64,000 bases of DNA, taken from the NCBI RefSeq assembly GCF_021654575.1, contig NZ_AP024488.1, positions 5,917,501 to 5,981,500 of the forward strand, in the 5' to 3' direction. The notes under the pieces were generated by a model. It had not been told where the DNA came from. It did not search any database and saw only the letters and a list, made by a program, of their open reading frames with translations. Shown piece by piece: positions 32,498 through 40,999 of the stretch; within the stretch, counting starts at the first letter, position 1; each line of letters starts with the position of its first letter. The stretch is from Desulfoluna limicola. Its GTDB lineage: Bacteria; Desulfobacterota; Desulfobacteria; Desulfobacterales; Desulfolunaceae. Both the position numbers and the translations under genes were made by a program.

Positions 32498-32666
32498 GCA
32501 AACCACGAAGATTACGAAGCGCCCTTCGGGCTGCACGAAGGAGGCCTTTTCACATCAGTCGTTGTTTACGGGCGAAGCCCGTCAGCGAATGTGATCGACC
32601 CGAGGAGCGAGGGTCGGGAGCATTCGCGAACCTGCTTTCAAGGTGGCACACCTTGCCGCCGGAGGC
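32498..32666 (-). repeat. Intergenic repeat with CACGAAG module
   Basis: ACCACGAAGATTACGAAGCG, GCCCTTCGGGC hairpin, ACGGGCGAAGCCCGT hairpin, GCGAATGTGATCGACC-CGAGGAGCGAG-GGTCG...CATTCGC stem, CAAGGTGGCACACCTTG hairpin, CCGCCGGAGGC. Ends 47 bases before the amidohydrolase start. Confidence 0.9.
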
Positions 32667-32712
32667 ATGCTGTTTTCCTGATTGTTTGAAAAACCAAACC
32701 GGGAGGCAATGG

Positions 32713-33960
32713 ATGAAACGTTCACTCGACCGACGTGATTTTCTGAAAGTCTGTGGTTCGGCGGCGCTGGCCGCTCTGTTTCCGGCAGCAGCGACGCTTC
32801 TCACCGGGTGCGACGATACGGGGGAAAATATCCTGCTCCATGGCGGCCATGTTTACGTGGATGGCGGCTTTTCACGGTGGGATCTCCTGATTCGCAAAGG
32901 GGTGGTTGAGGAGATGGACAATACAGGGCGCTTGGCTGCGCTCCTTGTCCCCTTTGTTGACCGTGGAGAGGTGGCGAGGAGGGATTGCAGCGGTCAGTTT
33001 ATCTCACCCGGGTGGGTGGACTTTCACTGCCATGTGGGTGGGATGGGGCTCTCTGTGGATCGCCTGGGGCCGAAGCATGGGGTGACGGCCCTTTTGGATG
33101 CCGGCACCTATGGCCCGGAGACGTTTCATACATTTCTGGGTGAGATTTACGCAGACTCCCCCATTCCCCTTTTTACCATGCTGAATCTGCGTAAGGACGG
33201 GATCACCCTGGGCAACCTTATGAGCCCCAATGGGCCGGGTGTGGAGGATGTGGCTGGGGCGCGTCGGCTGGCAAGGCAGTACCCCCACCTGATTCGGGGG
33301 CTCAAGGTACGCACGGATGAAGGCAATACGACAGCGGATGATCCCCTTTATCTTGCCCGGGTCACCGCATCTCTCGGCGAGGAGTTGAATCTTCCCGTCA
33401 TGTACCACATGGGGGCCTCTCCCCCGAGTCTTCTGGACATTCTTTTCCTTTCCAAGCCGGGGGATATCATCTCCCATGCGTTTCGCAAGGACAATGCCGT
33501 TGTCGATGCATCGGGCCGCTTGCGACCAGAGGTGTCCGAAGCCCTGGCCAGGGGTGTTCGCTTCGATTTGGCCCATGGCATGACCAGCTTCTCCTTTAAG
33601 ACGGCTCAGGCTGCCTTCGAGAACGACTTTCGCGACTTTACCATCAGTACCGATCTCCACCTTCTTTCCTCAATGAGCGGGGACCGCTCCCTTTTCACCG
33701 TAGCCTCGGCCTGCATGGCACTGGGGCTTGCCCTGGAAGAGATCATTCAAAATGTGGCAGTGAAGCCCAGAACATTCCTTGGACTTTGCCCCTCGATCGA
33801 AAAGGGTTCCCGGATGGACCTCACCCTCTTCAAGAAGCGCAAGGGGCTCTGGCTTTTTCATGACACCGAGGGCGAAACCCTTTCGTCCAGGCACCGGCTT
33901 TTCCCTGAGCAGGCTCTTAACTTCCCAACGCAGGGAGAGGGCGCCCCGCACTCCAGGTAG
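32713..33960 (+). CDS. Tat-exported lipoprotein amidohydrolase
   Basis: 415 residues. A twin-arginine lipoprotein signal (RRDFLKVCGSAA, lipobox-like TLLTGC, C33) directs it to the periplasmic side of the membrane. The amidohydrolase core has FHCH (H105, H107), K198 in RGLKVRTDEG (a candidate carboxylated lysine), H232 in VMYHMG, H255 in IISHAF and D314 in ISTDLH. This is a dihydroorotase/deacetylase-like metal site. Cytoplasmic relatives include D-aminoacylase-type deacetylases. Export and lipidation are uncommon in this group. The start has GGGAGG nearby. Substrate is unknown. Confidence 0.8.
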   Translation: MKRSLDRRDFLKVCGSAALAALFPAAATLLTGCDDTGENILLHGGHVYVDGGFSRWDLLIRKGVVEEMDNTGRLAALLVPFVDRGEVARRDCSGQFISPGWVDFHCHVGGMGLSVDRLGPKHGVTALLDAGTYGPETFHTFLGEIYADSPIPLFTMLNLRKDGITLGNLMSPNGPGVEDVAGARRLARQYPHLIRGLKVRTDEGNTTADDPLYLARVTASLGEELNLPVMYHMGASPPSLLDILFLSKPGDIISHAFRKDNAVVDASGRLRPEVSEALARGVRFDLAHGMTSFSFKTAQAAFENDFRDFTISTDLHLLSSMSGDRSLFTVASACMALGLALEEIIQNVAVKPRTFLGLCPSIEKGSRMDLTLFKKRKGLWLFHDTEGETLSSRHRLFPEQALNFPTQGEGAPHSR

Positions 33961-34126
33961 TGCCTGCTCTTGTCCTTTGTTTCTTGGGGGGATCCTGTGT
34001 GAGAATGCGTAACCTGTGGGGTAACGGGTTGATTCTTTGAGGAAAACATTTGGACAAAGAGGGCGGTTGGGAGCATGATGATGGGACGTTCATAATTGGT
34101 ATTGATGATCTTTCAGGAGAAGAGTG

Positions 34127-34627
34127 ATGTGTGACATGAGGATTCGAGAAGCCCATGCTCAGGATGCAGGCGACCTTGCCAAAATGATTCGTCTCTCCCA
34201 CCGGGACGTGGCTGAAAAGTTTCACCTTTCAAAAGAGAATTGCCCCAAGCACCCCTCGTTTTGCCAGGAGTCCTGGGTTCGCGATGATTTTTCCCGGGGG
34301 GTGAGGTATTTTTTTGTAAGTATGGACGGCAGCCCATCGGGGTGCGTGGCGTTGGAGCGTGCCTCGGATCAGGAGATCTACGTTGAACGGCTCTCGGTTG
34401 TTCCTGAAAAGAGGCGACATGGAGCCGGGGTGCGCCTTGTTGCCCATGTGCTGGGAGAGGCGGCCAACCTCGGCGTGGACGCGCTTGGGATCGGCATCAT
34501 TGACGAGTTTACCGAACTGAAAACCTGGTATGAATCCTTGGGGTTCGAAGAGGTGGGGGTAAAGCACGTTGAGCACCTGCCGTTCCAGGTGAGCTTCATG
34601 ACCCGCAGGGTTCCGGTGACCATGTAA
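34127..34627 (+). CDS. GNAT-family N-acetyltransferase
   Basis: 166 residues with the GNAT core: IREAHAQDAGDLAKMIRLS, the strand YVERLSVVPEKRRHGAGVRLVAHVLGEA (acetyl-CoA-binding R-x-x-G-like RRHGAG), and GFEEVGVKHV near the end. Acts in the cytoplasm on an unknown amine. The ATG at 34127 follows AGGAGA by six bases; a GTG one codon upstream is also possible. Confidence 0.85.
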   Translation: MCDMRIREAHAQDAGDLAKMIRLSHRDVAEKFHLSKENCPKHPSFCQESWVRDDFSRGVRYFFVSMDGSPSGCVALERASDQEIYVERLSVVPEKRRHGAGVRLVAHVLGEAANLGVDALGIGIIDEFTELKTWYESLGFEEVGVKHVEHLPFQVSFMTRRVPVTM

Positions 34628-34653
34628 ACATAAAAGGCAACTGTTCAGCCTGT

Positions 34654-35026
34654 GCCTCCGGCGGCCAAGGGCTTAGCCCTTGGAACCCAGGTTCGCAAAT
34701 GCTCCGGGGCTCCGCCCCTACACATTTGCTGACGGGCTCCGCCCGTGAAGAACGTGTTGGTTACCTTTCCTTCTTCGTGTAGCCCGAAGGGCGCTTCGTG
34801 TTCTTCGTTCCTCGGGCTAAGTTACTTCTGCCTCTGATTCGAGGGATACCAATGAGCTTTTTTAAGCCTGTTTACAGAACTTTTGTCAATTTATATGTAC
34901 TGGGTATGATAAATAGGTTTGGCTCATTTTTATGACAATCTTCACGAACGATCTCACTCCGAGGAGCGAGGGGTGAGATCATTCGTAACCTGGGGTCCAG
35001 GGGATCATCCCCTGGCCGCCGGAGGC
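34654..35026. repeat. Long intergenic repeat with inverted termini
   Basis: Left GCCTCCGGCGGCCAAGGGCTTAGCCCTTGG hairpin, GCAAATG...GGGGC-TCCG-CCCC...CATTTGC stem, GACGGGCTCCGCCCGT, GCCCGAAGGGC. Right GATCTCAC...GAGGAGCGAG...GTGAGATC stem, CCAGGGG hairpin, CCGCCGGAGGC. A CTGTTCAGC flank (reversed GCTGAACAG) precedes it. Confidence 0.88.
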
Positions 35027-35030
35027 ATAA

Positions 35031-35068
35031 AAAAAGCGGGCACCCATATTCATGGGAGCCCGCTTTGT
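35031..35068 (-). terminator. Intrinsic terminator after the phosphoribosyltransferase gene
   Basis: AAAGCGGGC pairs with GCCCGCTTT and inner CCCA/TGGG with a short loop. It lies 25 bases past the stop codon, right beside the repeat terminus. Confidence 0.85.
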
Positions 35069-35092
35069 TGCTTTGTGGGTGGTGTTGTTTGC

Positions 35093-35662
35093 TTAAGCGC
35101 CTTTTCTGGGGTCGGGAAAGATAAACCCTTTGGCGGCGAGTTCCTCTTTGGAGAGGGCCTCCAGCTCGTGGGGGAGCACCAGCCAGTCCTGGGAGGCGTA
35201 AGTGCGGTAGTGGAAATGGGGGGTGATGTCCACCTGGGTGTTTTCGGGTTTGTAGTAGAGGGCGGCCATTTTGACATCCTCCGGGTTGCACTCCACCTCT
35301 GCCACGACCTTGTCGTAAACGGCTTTGAAGGTCTTCCCGCGGTCGAAGATGTCGTCCACGATGAGAAGGCGCTTTCCTTTTTCCATGCGGCGCTTCAGGG
35401 ACTCGAGGTTTTCCACCATCACCTCCCCGGCTTCGGCGATGCCTGTGTAAGACTGGGCGTGGATGGTGGTGAACTCTTTGGATTTGCCTGAAAGGAGGGC
35501 AAAGACCTCCTGCATGTAGATGCAGATCTGGGCCCCGCCCCGCGTGATGCCGGAGAGGATGTCGAAGTCTTCCCCGGAGGTGTATATTTTCTTGGCAAAT
35601 CCCCAACAGTCTCTTTCCATCTGAAGGGCATCGATAAATATCTTTTCGTTGACCTGGCTCAT
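35093..35662 (-). CDS. Purine phosphoribosyltransferase (hypoxanthine/guanine type)
   Basis: 189 residues. The PRPP-binding loop LLIVDDIFDRGKTF (consensus VDDxxxTG-like) and ILSGITRGGAQICIY near the N-terminus show a type I phosphoribosyltransferase, which makes IMP/GMP or xanthosine monophosphate from free base and PRPP. The loop deviates slightly (DRGKTF for DTGxT). The ATG at 35662 follows GGGAGTTCGGG. Together with PNP it completes purine base salvage, although the genes are far apart. Confidence 0.8.
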   Translation of the reverse strand: MSQVNEKIFIDALQMERDCWGFAKKIYTSGEDFDILSGITRGGAQICIYMQEVFALLSGKSKEFTTIHAQSYTGIAEAGEVMVENLESLKRRMEKGKRLLIVDDIFDRGKTFKAVYDKVVAEVECNPEDVKMAALYYKPENTQVDITPHFHYRTYASQDWLVLPHELEALSKEELAAKGFIFPDPRKGA

Positions 35663-35927
35663 CCCGAACTCCCGGTTTGCATTAGATATGTTGCGTATAT
35701 GTGATCGTCTCAAAAAAAGTGACGTGTGGTGGCAACAGCCTCGGTCTTTGAAGCGGGTTTGTGGACATACACCCCGGGCGTATGAACACAGGGGCCGTCA
35801 TCGACTTTTTATGAGCTCATCATTAAATAACAGGAAAAGGGGTATCCTTCGGGTGTCCCTTTTCGTCTTTTTGCATTCTGTTGGGGGGAGTTTATACCTG
35901 TTTTTTGAGAAGATTTCCACAGAAGAA

Positions 35928-36836
35928 TCAACCGGTGGCCACGAGAACGAGTCCCACGGACATGATGGCGATGCCAACACGTTTGGGAGCCGTGCGGCTC
36001 TCTTTTAGGACGGTCATTCCCATAACGGCGCCAACAGGGATGCTGAGTTGTCGGAAGGCCACCACATAGGTGACGTCAGAGGCAAAATTCATGGCGGTGA
36101 GCACCAGGCTGTAGGTGCCGGAAATACCGATGCCGGTGATGGCCGCGTTTCTGATTCTGTGAGTGACGACATGCCTGAGGCGGAGCCTCCCTTCAGTCCT
36201 GAAGAGAACCATGAGTAGCATGAAGCCGATGCTGGTGAGGTTCTGGACGAGAAGATAGAGCAGGGAGAGCCGGAAAGGGGAGATATTATTCCTCTGTACC
36301 CCTGCGAGAAGGTGGATGCAGTGGTCGTCTGCAAGGGAGTAGGCCACAGTGCACAGGGCCACGAGAAGCGCCATTGCCGAGGCTCGGTTGAGGTAGCTGG
36401 AGGGGCGGATCCCATGAAAGGAGGCCTGGGGCAGTACAAAGCAGCCCGCCATGATGAACGCGCAGCCCCACAGGCACTGCGTGGAGATGGCATCCCCCCG
36501 GCCCAGAAGGATCGATCCCGTGGCCACGAAGACCAGGGGAAAGGCGCGTGCAATGGGGTACACAACCGAGAGCTCCCCGCAGCGGTAAGCCGCGGAGAGA
36601 CTGGTGTAATAGAGGCATTGAAAAATCCCCCCGATGGTCAGGGGGAGCCACACGGCCGATGGAAATTGCATGACCGTCGAGGCCACGGGCAGCACCACGG
36701 GTGAAAGAATCAGGGTGCCGATGATGGTGGCCACAAGGAAAAACGCGAGGGAAGGGTGCTCGTGTTTTCCCACGAGGTTCCACCCGGCATGGGTGAAGGC
36801 GGAGACAATGATGAGGGCGACGGCAGTGAATTCCAA
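35928..36836 (-). CDS. EamA/DMT-family transporter
   Basis: 302 residues with ten predicted membrane helices in two five-helix halves. The N-terminal AVALIIVSAFTHAGWNLVGK and internal AAYRCGELSVVYPIARAFPLVFV are EamA signatures, as is ASDVTYVVAFRQLSIPVGAVMGMTVLKE. Such proteins export or import metabolites. The open frame begins with TTG at 36836; no better ATG is present. The substrate is unknown. Confidence 0.85.
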   Translation of the reverse strand: MEFTAVALIIVSAFTHAGWNLVGKHEHPSLAFFLVATIIGTLILSPVVLPVASTVMQFPSAVWLPLTIGGIFQCLYYTSLSAAYRCGELSVVYPIARAFPLVFVATGSILLGRGDAISTQCLWGCAFIMAGCFVLPQASFHGIRPSSYLNRASAMALLVALCTVAYSLADDHCIHLLAGVQRNNISPFRLSLLYLLVQNLTSIGFMLLMVLFRTEGRLRLRHVVTHRIRNAAITGIGISGTYSLVLTAMNFASDVTYVVAFRQLSIPVGAVMGMTVLKESRTAPKRVGIAIMSVGLVLVATG

Positions 36837-36871
36837 GGTGTGTTTTCTTCTTACCGATATTCTTTAGTGTT

Positions 36872-37057
36872 GCCTCCGGCGGCCCTGCCGGGGGCCAAAC
36901 TTTTGCCAATTTGATGAGCTGGGTTTGATAAACAGCTTTTCAAAAAATGAGCCTTGGTAGTTCGCTAATTAAAGGCGGATGTGTTTTGTCCCGAGGAACG
37001 AGGGGCAAAGCTCATCCGCAACTAGCTTTCAAGGTGGCACACCTTGCCGCCGGAGGC
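36872..37057 (-). repeat. Intergenic repeat, composite type (reverse orientation)
   Basis: GCCTCCGGCGGCCCTGCCGGGGGCC, AAACTTTTGCCAATTTG, then GCGGATGTG...GAGGAACGAG...CATCCGC stem, CAAGGTGGCACACCTTG hairpin and CCGCCGGAGGC. Followed by GAGCTGAATAGTTACC. Twenty to thirty bases from both flanking genes. Confidence 0.92.
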
Positions 37058-37088
37058 TGCTTTTTAGAGCTGAATAGTTACCCCTATT

Positions 37089-37685
37089 TTATGATGGTCG
37101 CTGAAGCAGGGGTGCAATGCGGGTGAAGAGCAGTCGAGCACTCTCTTCGGAGCTTGCATGGCTGGCCTCAAGGGTGATCTCCGGGGATTCTGGAGCCTCG
37201 TACGGAGCGTCCACACCGGTCATGCCGGTGAGAAGGCCGTTGTCGGATCTGGCGTAGAGGCCTTTGGGGTCCCTCTCCCGGCAGAGGTCGATGGGGGTGC
37301 TGACATGGATTTCGACGAATTGATTGCCGAACCGCTTTCGCAGGGCGTCCCGCTCTTTTCGACATGGGCTGATAAAGGCGCAAAGGGTGATGATGCCGGC
37401 ATCCAGAAACAGACCGGCTACCTCGCCAATACGGCGAATGTTTTCGTTGCGGTCGGTGGCTGAGAGTCCCAAGTCCCGATTGAGACCGGATCGCACATTG
37501 TCTCCGTCGAGGAGGAAGGTGTGAAAGCCCTCCTCATGGAGGCGCATTTCAAGAAGGCCCGCCAGGGTGGATTTTCCTGATCCGCTGAGACCTGTAAACC
37601 AGAGAATCAGAGGTTGTTGCCCTTTGCGGTCGGCCCGCATCTCAGGCTTGACGGGGTGGTTGTGTGTGAAAATTCGAGGGGTCAT
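37089..37685 (-). CDS. cysC: Adenylylsulfate (APS) kinase
   Basis: 198 residues. P-loop GLSGSGKST at 32-40; conserved LDGDNVRSGLNRDLGLSATDRNENIRRIGEVA and FISPCRKERD; all as in CysC. It phosphorylates APS to PAPS with ATP in the cytoplasm. No ATP sulfurylase domain is fused. The divergent downstream gene on the other strand encodes a PAPS-binding sulfotransferase-like protein, so PAPS here may serve sulfation rather than sulfate reduction, which in this group uses APS directly. This is inference from family and location. Confidence 0.93.
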   Translation of the reverse strand: MTPRIFTHNHPVKPEMRADRKGQQPLILWFTGLSGSGKSTLAGLLEMRLHEEGFHTFLLDGDNVRSGLNRDLGLSATDRNENIRRIGEVAGLFLDAGIITLCAFISPCRKERDALRKRFGNQFVEIHVSTPIDLCRERDPKGLYARSDNGLLTGMTGVDAPYEAPESPEITLEASHASSEESARLLFTRIAPLLQRPS

Positions 37686-37888
37686 GGGGCCTTTGCTTGA
37701 TGTCCGCTTGTTCGATTATAGTTATAGAGCCTGCTCGTTACAGCCCTGCTCCGTTCATATCACCGGATGCAACTGCAGGGAAGCCTTTTAGAAGGGTGCT
37801 GACGTGTCAGTAAATGTGATTGGGCTGAGGAGTTATGGCGGGGGGAAAGGCCCAAGCCTTCTATGACTAACGTGCATGGTAAAAGCAG

Positions 37889-38230
37889 GCCTCCGGCGGC
37901 GAGGTGAGCCGCCTCTAAAGCTTGTGCTTGTAACAAACGGTGTCCAAGTACCCATGAGTTTGGCCTCGGTGATATCTGCTTTAACTTCTGTGCGGCGTCA
38001 AGGAGAGCCACCATGAACGCAGGTTACCCGTGCGATTTACAGCCTCGTTTCACGGGTCAAATCGCAGCTGTTTTGCTTTTTCAACTGGCGACGATTCTAT
38101 CAAGGGCTTGCCACACATGATGCACGACCTTGCACACAACGCGAATACGGACGCGAGAAGCATAGCACTGCAACCCCCTTGTGGCATTCGCCATCGGGTT
38201 TCAAGGTGCCCCCACCTTGCCGCCGGAGGC
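37889..38230. repeat. Intergenic repeat with inverted termini, ~340 bases
   Basis: Left GCCTCCGGCGGCGAGGTGAGCCGCCTC, a unique middle, then GGCATTCGCCATCGGGTTTCAAGGTGCCCCCACCTTG hairpin and CCGCCGGAGGC on the right. The middle contains degraded GAATACGGACGCG and CACAACGCGAAT pieces. Confidence 0.75.
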
Positions 38231-38286
38231 AAGCTGTACTATAGACATATGTCGTGAATGAATGAGAGACAAAGGGGAGTGGGAGA

Positions 38287-38931
38287 ATGGAAAAACCTGT
38301 GTATATTGTTTCGGGGTACATGCGTTCCGGAACCTCCATGATGATGAAAGTGCTGGAGGGGGCGGGGCTGACGGCCCGCTACAACACCCGAAAGGACGAG
38401 GTTCTGGGGGAAAAGTATGGTCGAGGGGACTACCACCCGAACCCGGAAGGCTTTTTTGAGCTGGGAAGAAAGGACTTTGATGATCCCGGATTTCCGGGGA
38501 TCTTTTCCGGCCAGCTGATCAAGGTGCTCCACTGGCGGCTGAAAGGGCTGCCGCCCTTCCCCTACCGGATCTGTTTTATGGTGAGGGACCCCAAAGAGAT
38601 CGAGGTGAGCTACCTCAAGATGTTTCAAAGGCGCCCGCCCTTTGTCCTGCAGCGTTACCATGAGCTGGTAGACGAGGTGGTGTCGGATGTCACTGCGCGC
38701 GGGGATTCCGAGATTCTTCTTGTGGATCACGCAGAGATGTTGAAAAACCCAACCGGGGTACTTGAACGGCTGCGTGGGGCCGGATGGCCTGTGACGGATA
38801 TAGAAAAAGGCGCCCGCCAGGTGGACCCTGCGCTTTACCGTTCCCGCCCCGAGACCCTTGACGAGGTCCGCCAAGCCGTCCCCAACCTTCGCACCGATAT
38901 GCCTGCCTGTCTTGCCCCCGAAGGGTCCTGA
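38287..38931 (+). CDS. PAPS-dependent sulfotransferase-like protein
   Basis: 214 residues. The N-terminal IVSGYMRSGTSMMM (residues 7-20) matches the 5'-phosphosulfate loop and MVRDPKEIEVSYLKMF (98-113) matches the 3'-phosphate binding motif of sulfotransferases. Acts in the cytoplasm, moving sulfate from PAPS to a hydroxyl or amine of an unknown acceptor. No signal or membrane segment. The GGGAG site upstream supports the start. Shorter than many sulfotransferases, so acceptor-side elements may be minimal. Confidence 0.8.
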   Translation: MEKPVYIVSGYMRSGTSMMMKVLEGAGLTARYNTRKDEVLGEKYGRGDYHPNPEGFFELGRKDFDDPGFPGIFSGQLIKVLHWRLKGLPPFPYRICFMVRDPKEIEVSYLKMFQRRPPFVLQRYHELVDEVVSDVTARGDSEILLVDHAEMLKNPTGVLERLRGAGWPVTDIEKGARQVDPALYRSRPETLDEVRQAVPNLRTDMPACLAPEGS

Positions 38932-38986
38932 ACCGTAAGTGAAAGCTATGAATGCTGCCTTCTATGGTTAACGTTCGGAAAAACAT

Positions 38987-39075
38987 GCCTCCGGCGGCAT
39001 TGACAGCAGGTTACGAATGCGCTTTGCCCCTTGCTTCTCTGTCGCAGGATGGGCGCGAAGCGTGCCCACCATTGG
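38987..39075 (+). repeat. Left repeat terminus joined to a second element
   Basis: GCCTCCGGCGGCATTGACAGCAGGTTACGAATGCG runs into CTTTGCCCC and then directly into a different repeat (GCAGGATGGGCGCGAAGCG) at 39044. Confidence 0.6.
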
Positions 39076-39171
39076 TCGATTCACCTCCATCGATTGTATT
39101 GACTGAAATACCGGCACCCCGACATCCTCTACCGACCGTGATGGGCACGGCACCACCTTTCCCCATCCTGC
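39044..39171. repeat. Short inverted-repeat element (GCAGGATGGG ends)
   Basis: GCAGGATGGG at 39044-39053 pairs with CCCATCCTGC at 39162-39171. Inside are GCGTGCCCACC and ATGGGCACGGC, also complementary. A related GTAGGATGGGCAAAGCG...GCGTGCC sequence lies (reversed) at 42253-42287. This motif type occurs in many proteobacterial genomes as I recall. Confidence 0.6.
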
Positions 39172-39264
39172 AGGGTTCAAACAGTCTCCACCCAACAGGG
39201 GTTGTGCGGCACCAAAGCCTGTTCATTGGTTGATCAAATACGGCTGGAAAAGATGGGCATCAGA

Positions 39265-39302
39265 ACAAAAAAAGCCCCCGGAAATCCGGGGGCTTTTTTA
39301 TT
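39265..39302 (-). terminator. Intrinsic terminator after the glutamate-synthase-like gene
   Basis: AAAAAAGCCCCCGG pairs with CCGGGGGCTTTTTT, loop AAAT. Confidence 0.9.
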
Positions 39303-39341
39303 GCGTCAGCATGGCGCCGGCAAAGAGCCGACAGCGGCTGT

Positions 39342-40979
39342 TTAGCTCATGAGAATCTTTTTGGCGGATTCGTCATTGATCTGGGAAATGTGCAGGATAC
39401 CGGTCTCTTCAGCTGTCTCACGGTTGGCTGCGAAGATGTCGTTTCGGGTCAGGGTATCCATGGAGAAACGACGGGCGCCGGCCATGAGCTGCTGGATGCC
39501 ACAGGCGAGCTTGTCGCCCAGGGTCCAGATAGCGAGAGCGCCGTATGGGATCTCGGCCATGGCTTCTTTGCCCACCTTCTTCTCCACGTCGTAGTAGCAG
39601 GAGAAGATTTCCTGGGCGGTGGTGCCGTACTGTGTGACGGTTTTGGGGAGAGCATCCCAGTTGCCGTTAAGCTTTTCCCGACGCTCGGGATGGATGGCAC
39701 CTTCAATGTTGGAGCCGAGGAAGCCGGGAACCATGAGGCCACGGCCCATGCAGATGAGTTTGGTGAAGGGGGCACCCAGGGCGAGGCCCTTGTAGATGCT
39801 GTCTTCCAGGGCAAAACCACCGGCAAAGGAGAGGTCCACAACGTTCTGGCCCTTGGCGGCGAGGGTGGCTGCGTACTCGTAAGCCTTGGCGTGGAGGTTG
39901 ATGGACGGGACCCCCCAGCTCTGCATCATGTTCCAGGGGCTCATGCCTGTGCCGCCGCCTGAGCCGTCGATGGTGAGAAGGTCCAGGTTGGCTTCGGAGG
40001 CAAACTTGATGGCCATGGCCAGCTCTTCCATGCCGTAGGACCCGGTCTTCAGGGAGATACGTGAGAAGCCGAGGCTGCGGAGGTAGTCCACGCTCTTCAT
40101 GAAGTCTTCGCGAACGAGTTCCACGCTGGAGAGGTTGGTGCCGCCGAGACGGCTGTGGCGTGCAAAGGACTTGATGGCACCGTTTTTAAACGCTTCCTGA
40201 ACTTCTGGGAGAAGCGGGTTGGGGTCAACCACGTACCCACGCTCTTTGAGGAAGGTGGCGTAGTCAAGGCTGGAGACCTGAATCTCACCGCCGATGTCCT
40301 TGGCACCCTGGCCCCACTTGAGCTCGATGATGCACTTGTCACCGTACTTTGCGGCCACGTACTCGGCCACGCCGTTACGGGTGTCTTCCACGTTGAGCTG
40401 AACGATGATTGCACCGTAGCCGTCGTAGTAACGCAGGTAGGTGTCGATGCGGCGATCCAGCTCGGGAGCATTCTTAATGCTTCCGTTTTCAATGATGGAC
40501 TCTTTGTCCACGCCCACGACGTTTTCGCCGATAACAATGGGAATACCGGTGAGGGCACAGCCGATGGCAAAGGAATCCCAGTATTTGGCAGCGATGAAGG
40601 TTGAGCCCAGGGCACCGGTCATGAGAGGCATGCGGCACTTGGTCTTGATTTCATTGCCAAACTCGGTGGTGAGGTCCACGTTGGGGAAGATGCAGTCATC
40701 GGGGTCACTGGTGAGGTGATCGTTGAGACCCAGCGCGCCGTAAGCATACCCCTGGATTCGGAGAGAGTTGTAGGAAACGCCGACATGGGTGGTGTTGTTG
40801 GCGCCGGCAGTGACAGTGCCGAAATCACGGGGGTAGAGAAGCTTGCGACCAACCATGCTGGAGAGCCAGGTTTCGCACTTGCCATGACAATCGGCACGGC
40901 AAAGGGTACAAAGGCTTGATTCGGCGGGGTTTCCGCGGTTAACGGTTCCGAGCACATCGTTGTTTTTGGCAAAACGCAT
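39342..40979 (-). CDS. FMN-binding glutamate synthase-like protein
   Basis: 545 residues. An N-terminal cysteine group (SSLCTLCRADCHGKCETW) resembles a small Fe-S or zinc site. The rest is the glutamate-synthase FMN barrel: GTDYVVxxxx-like GALGSTFIAAKYWDS, the substrate/FMN region KLGQGAK-like ELKWGQGAKDIGGEI, LLTIDGSGGGTGMSPW and GLALGAPFTKLICMGRGLM. The glutaminase domain and NADPH domain of true glutamate synthase are absent, so it probably works with other subunits or another electron donor; some archaeal and Desulfobacterota relatives have a similar stand-alone form. The start at 40979 has AGGAGG upstream. Activity is unproven. Confidence 0.85.
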   Translation of the reverse strand: MRFAKNNDVLGTVNRGNPAESSLCTLCRADCHGKCETWLSSMVGRKLLYPRDFGTVTAGANNTTHVGVSYNSLRIQGYAYGALGLNDHLTSDPDDCIFPNVDLTTEFGNEIKTKCRMPLMTGALGSTFIAAKYWDSFAIGCALTGIPIVIGENVVGVDKESIIENGSIKNAPELDRRIDTYLRYYDGYGAIIVQLNVEDTRNGVAEYVAAKYGDKCIIELKWGQGAKDIGGEIQVSSLDYATFLKERGYVVDPNPLLPEVQEAFKNGAIKSFARHSRLGGTNLSSVELVREDFMKSVDYLRSLGFSRISLKTGSYGMEELAMAIKFASEANLDLLTIDGSGGGTGMSPWNMMQSWGVPSINLHAKAYEYAATLAAKGQNVVDLSFAGGFALEDSIYKGLALGAPFTKLICMGRGLMVPGFLGSNIEGAIHPERREKLNGNWDALPKTVTQYGTTAQEIFSCYYDVEKKVGKEAMAEIPYGALAIWTLGDKLACGIQQLMAGARRFSMDTLTRNDIFAANRETAEETGILHISQINDESAKKILMS

Positions 40980-40999
40980 GACAATCCTCCTTCTCAAAG

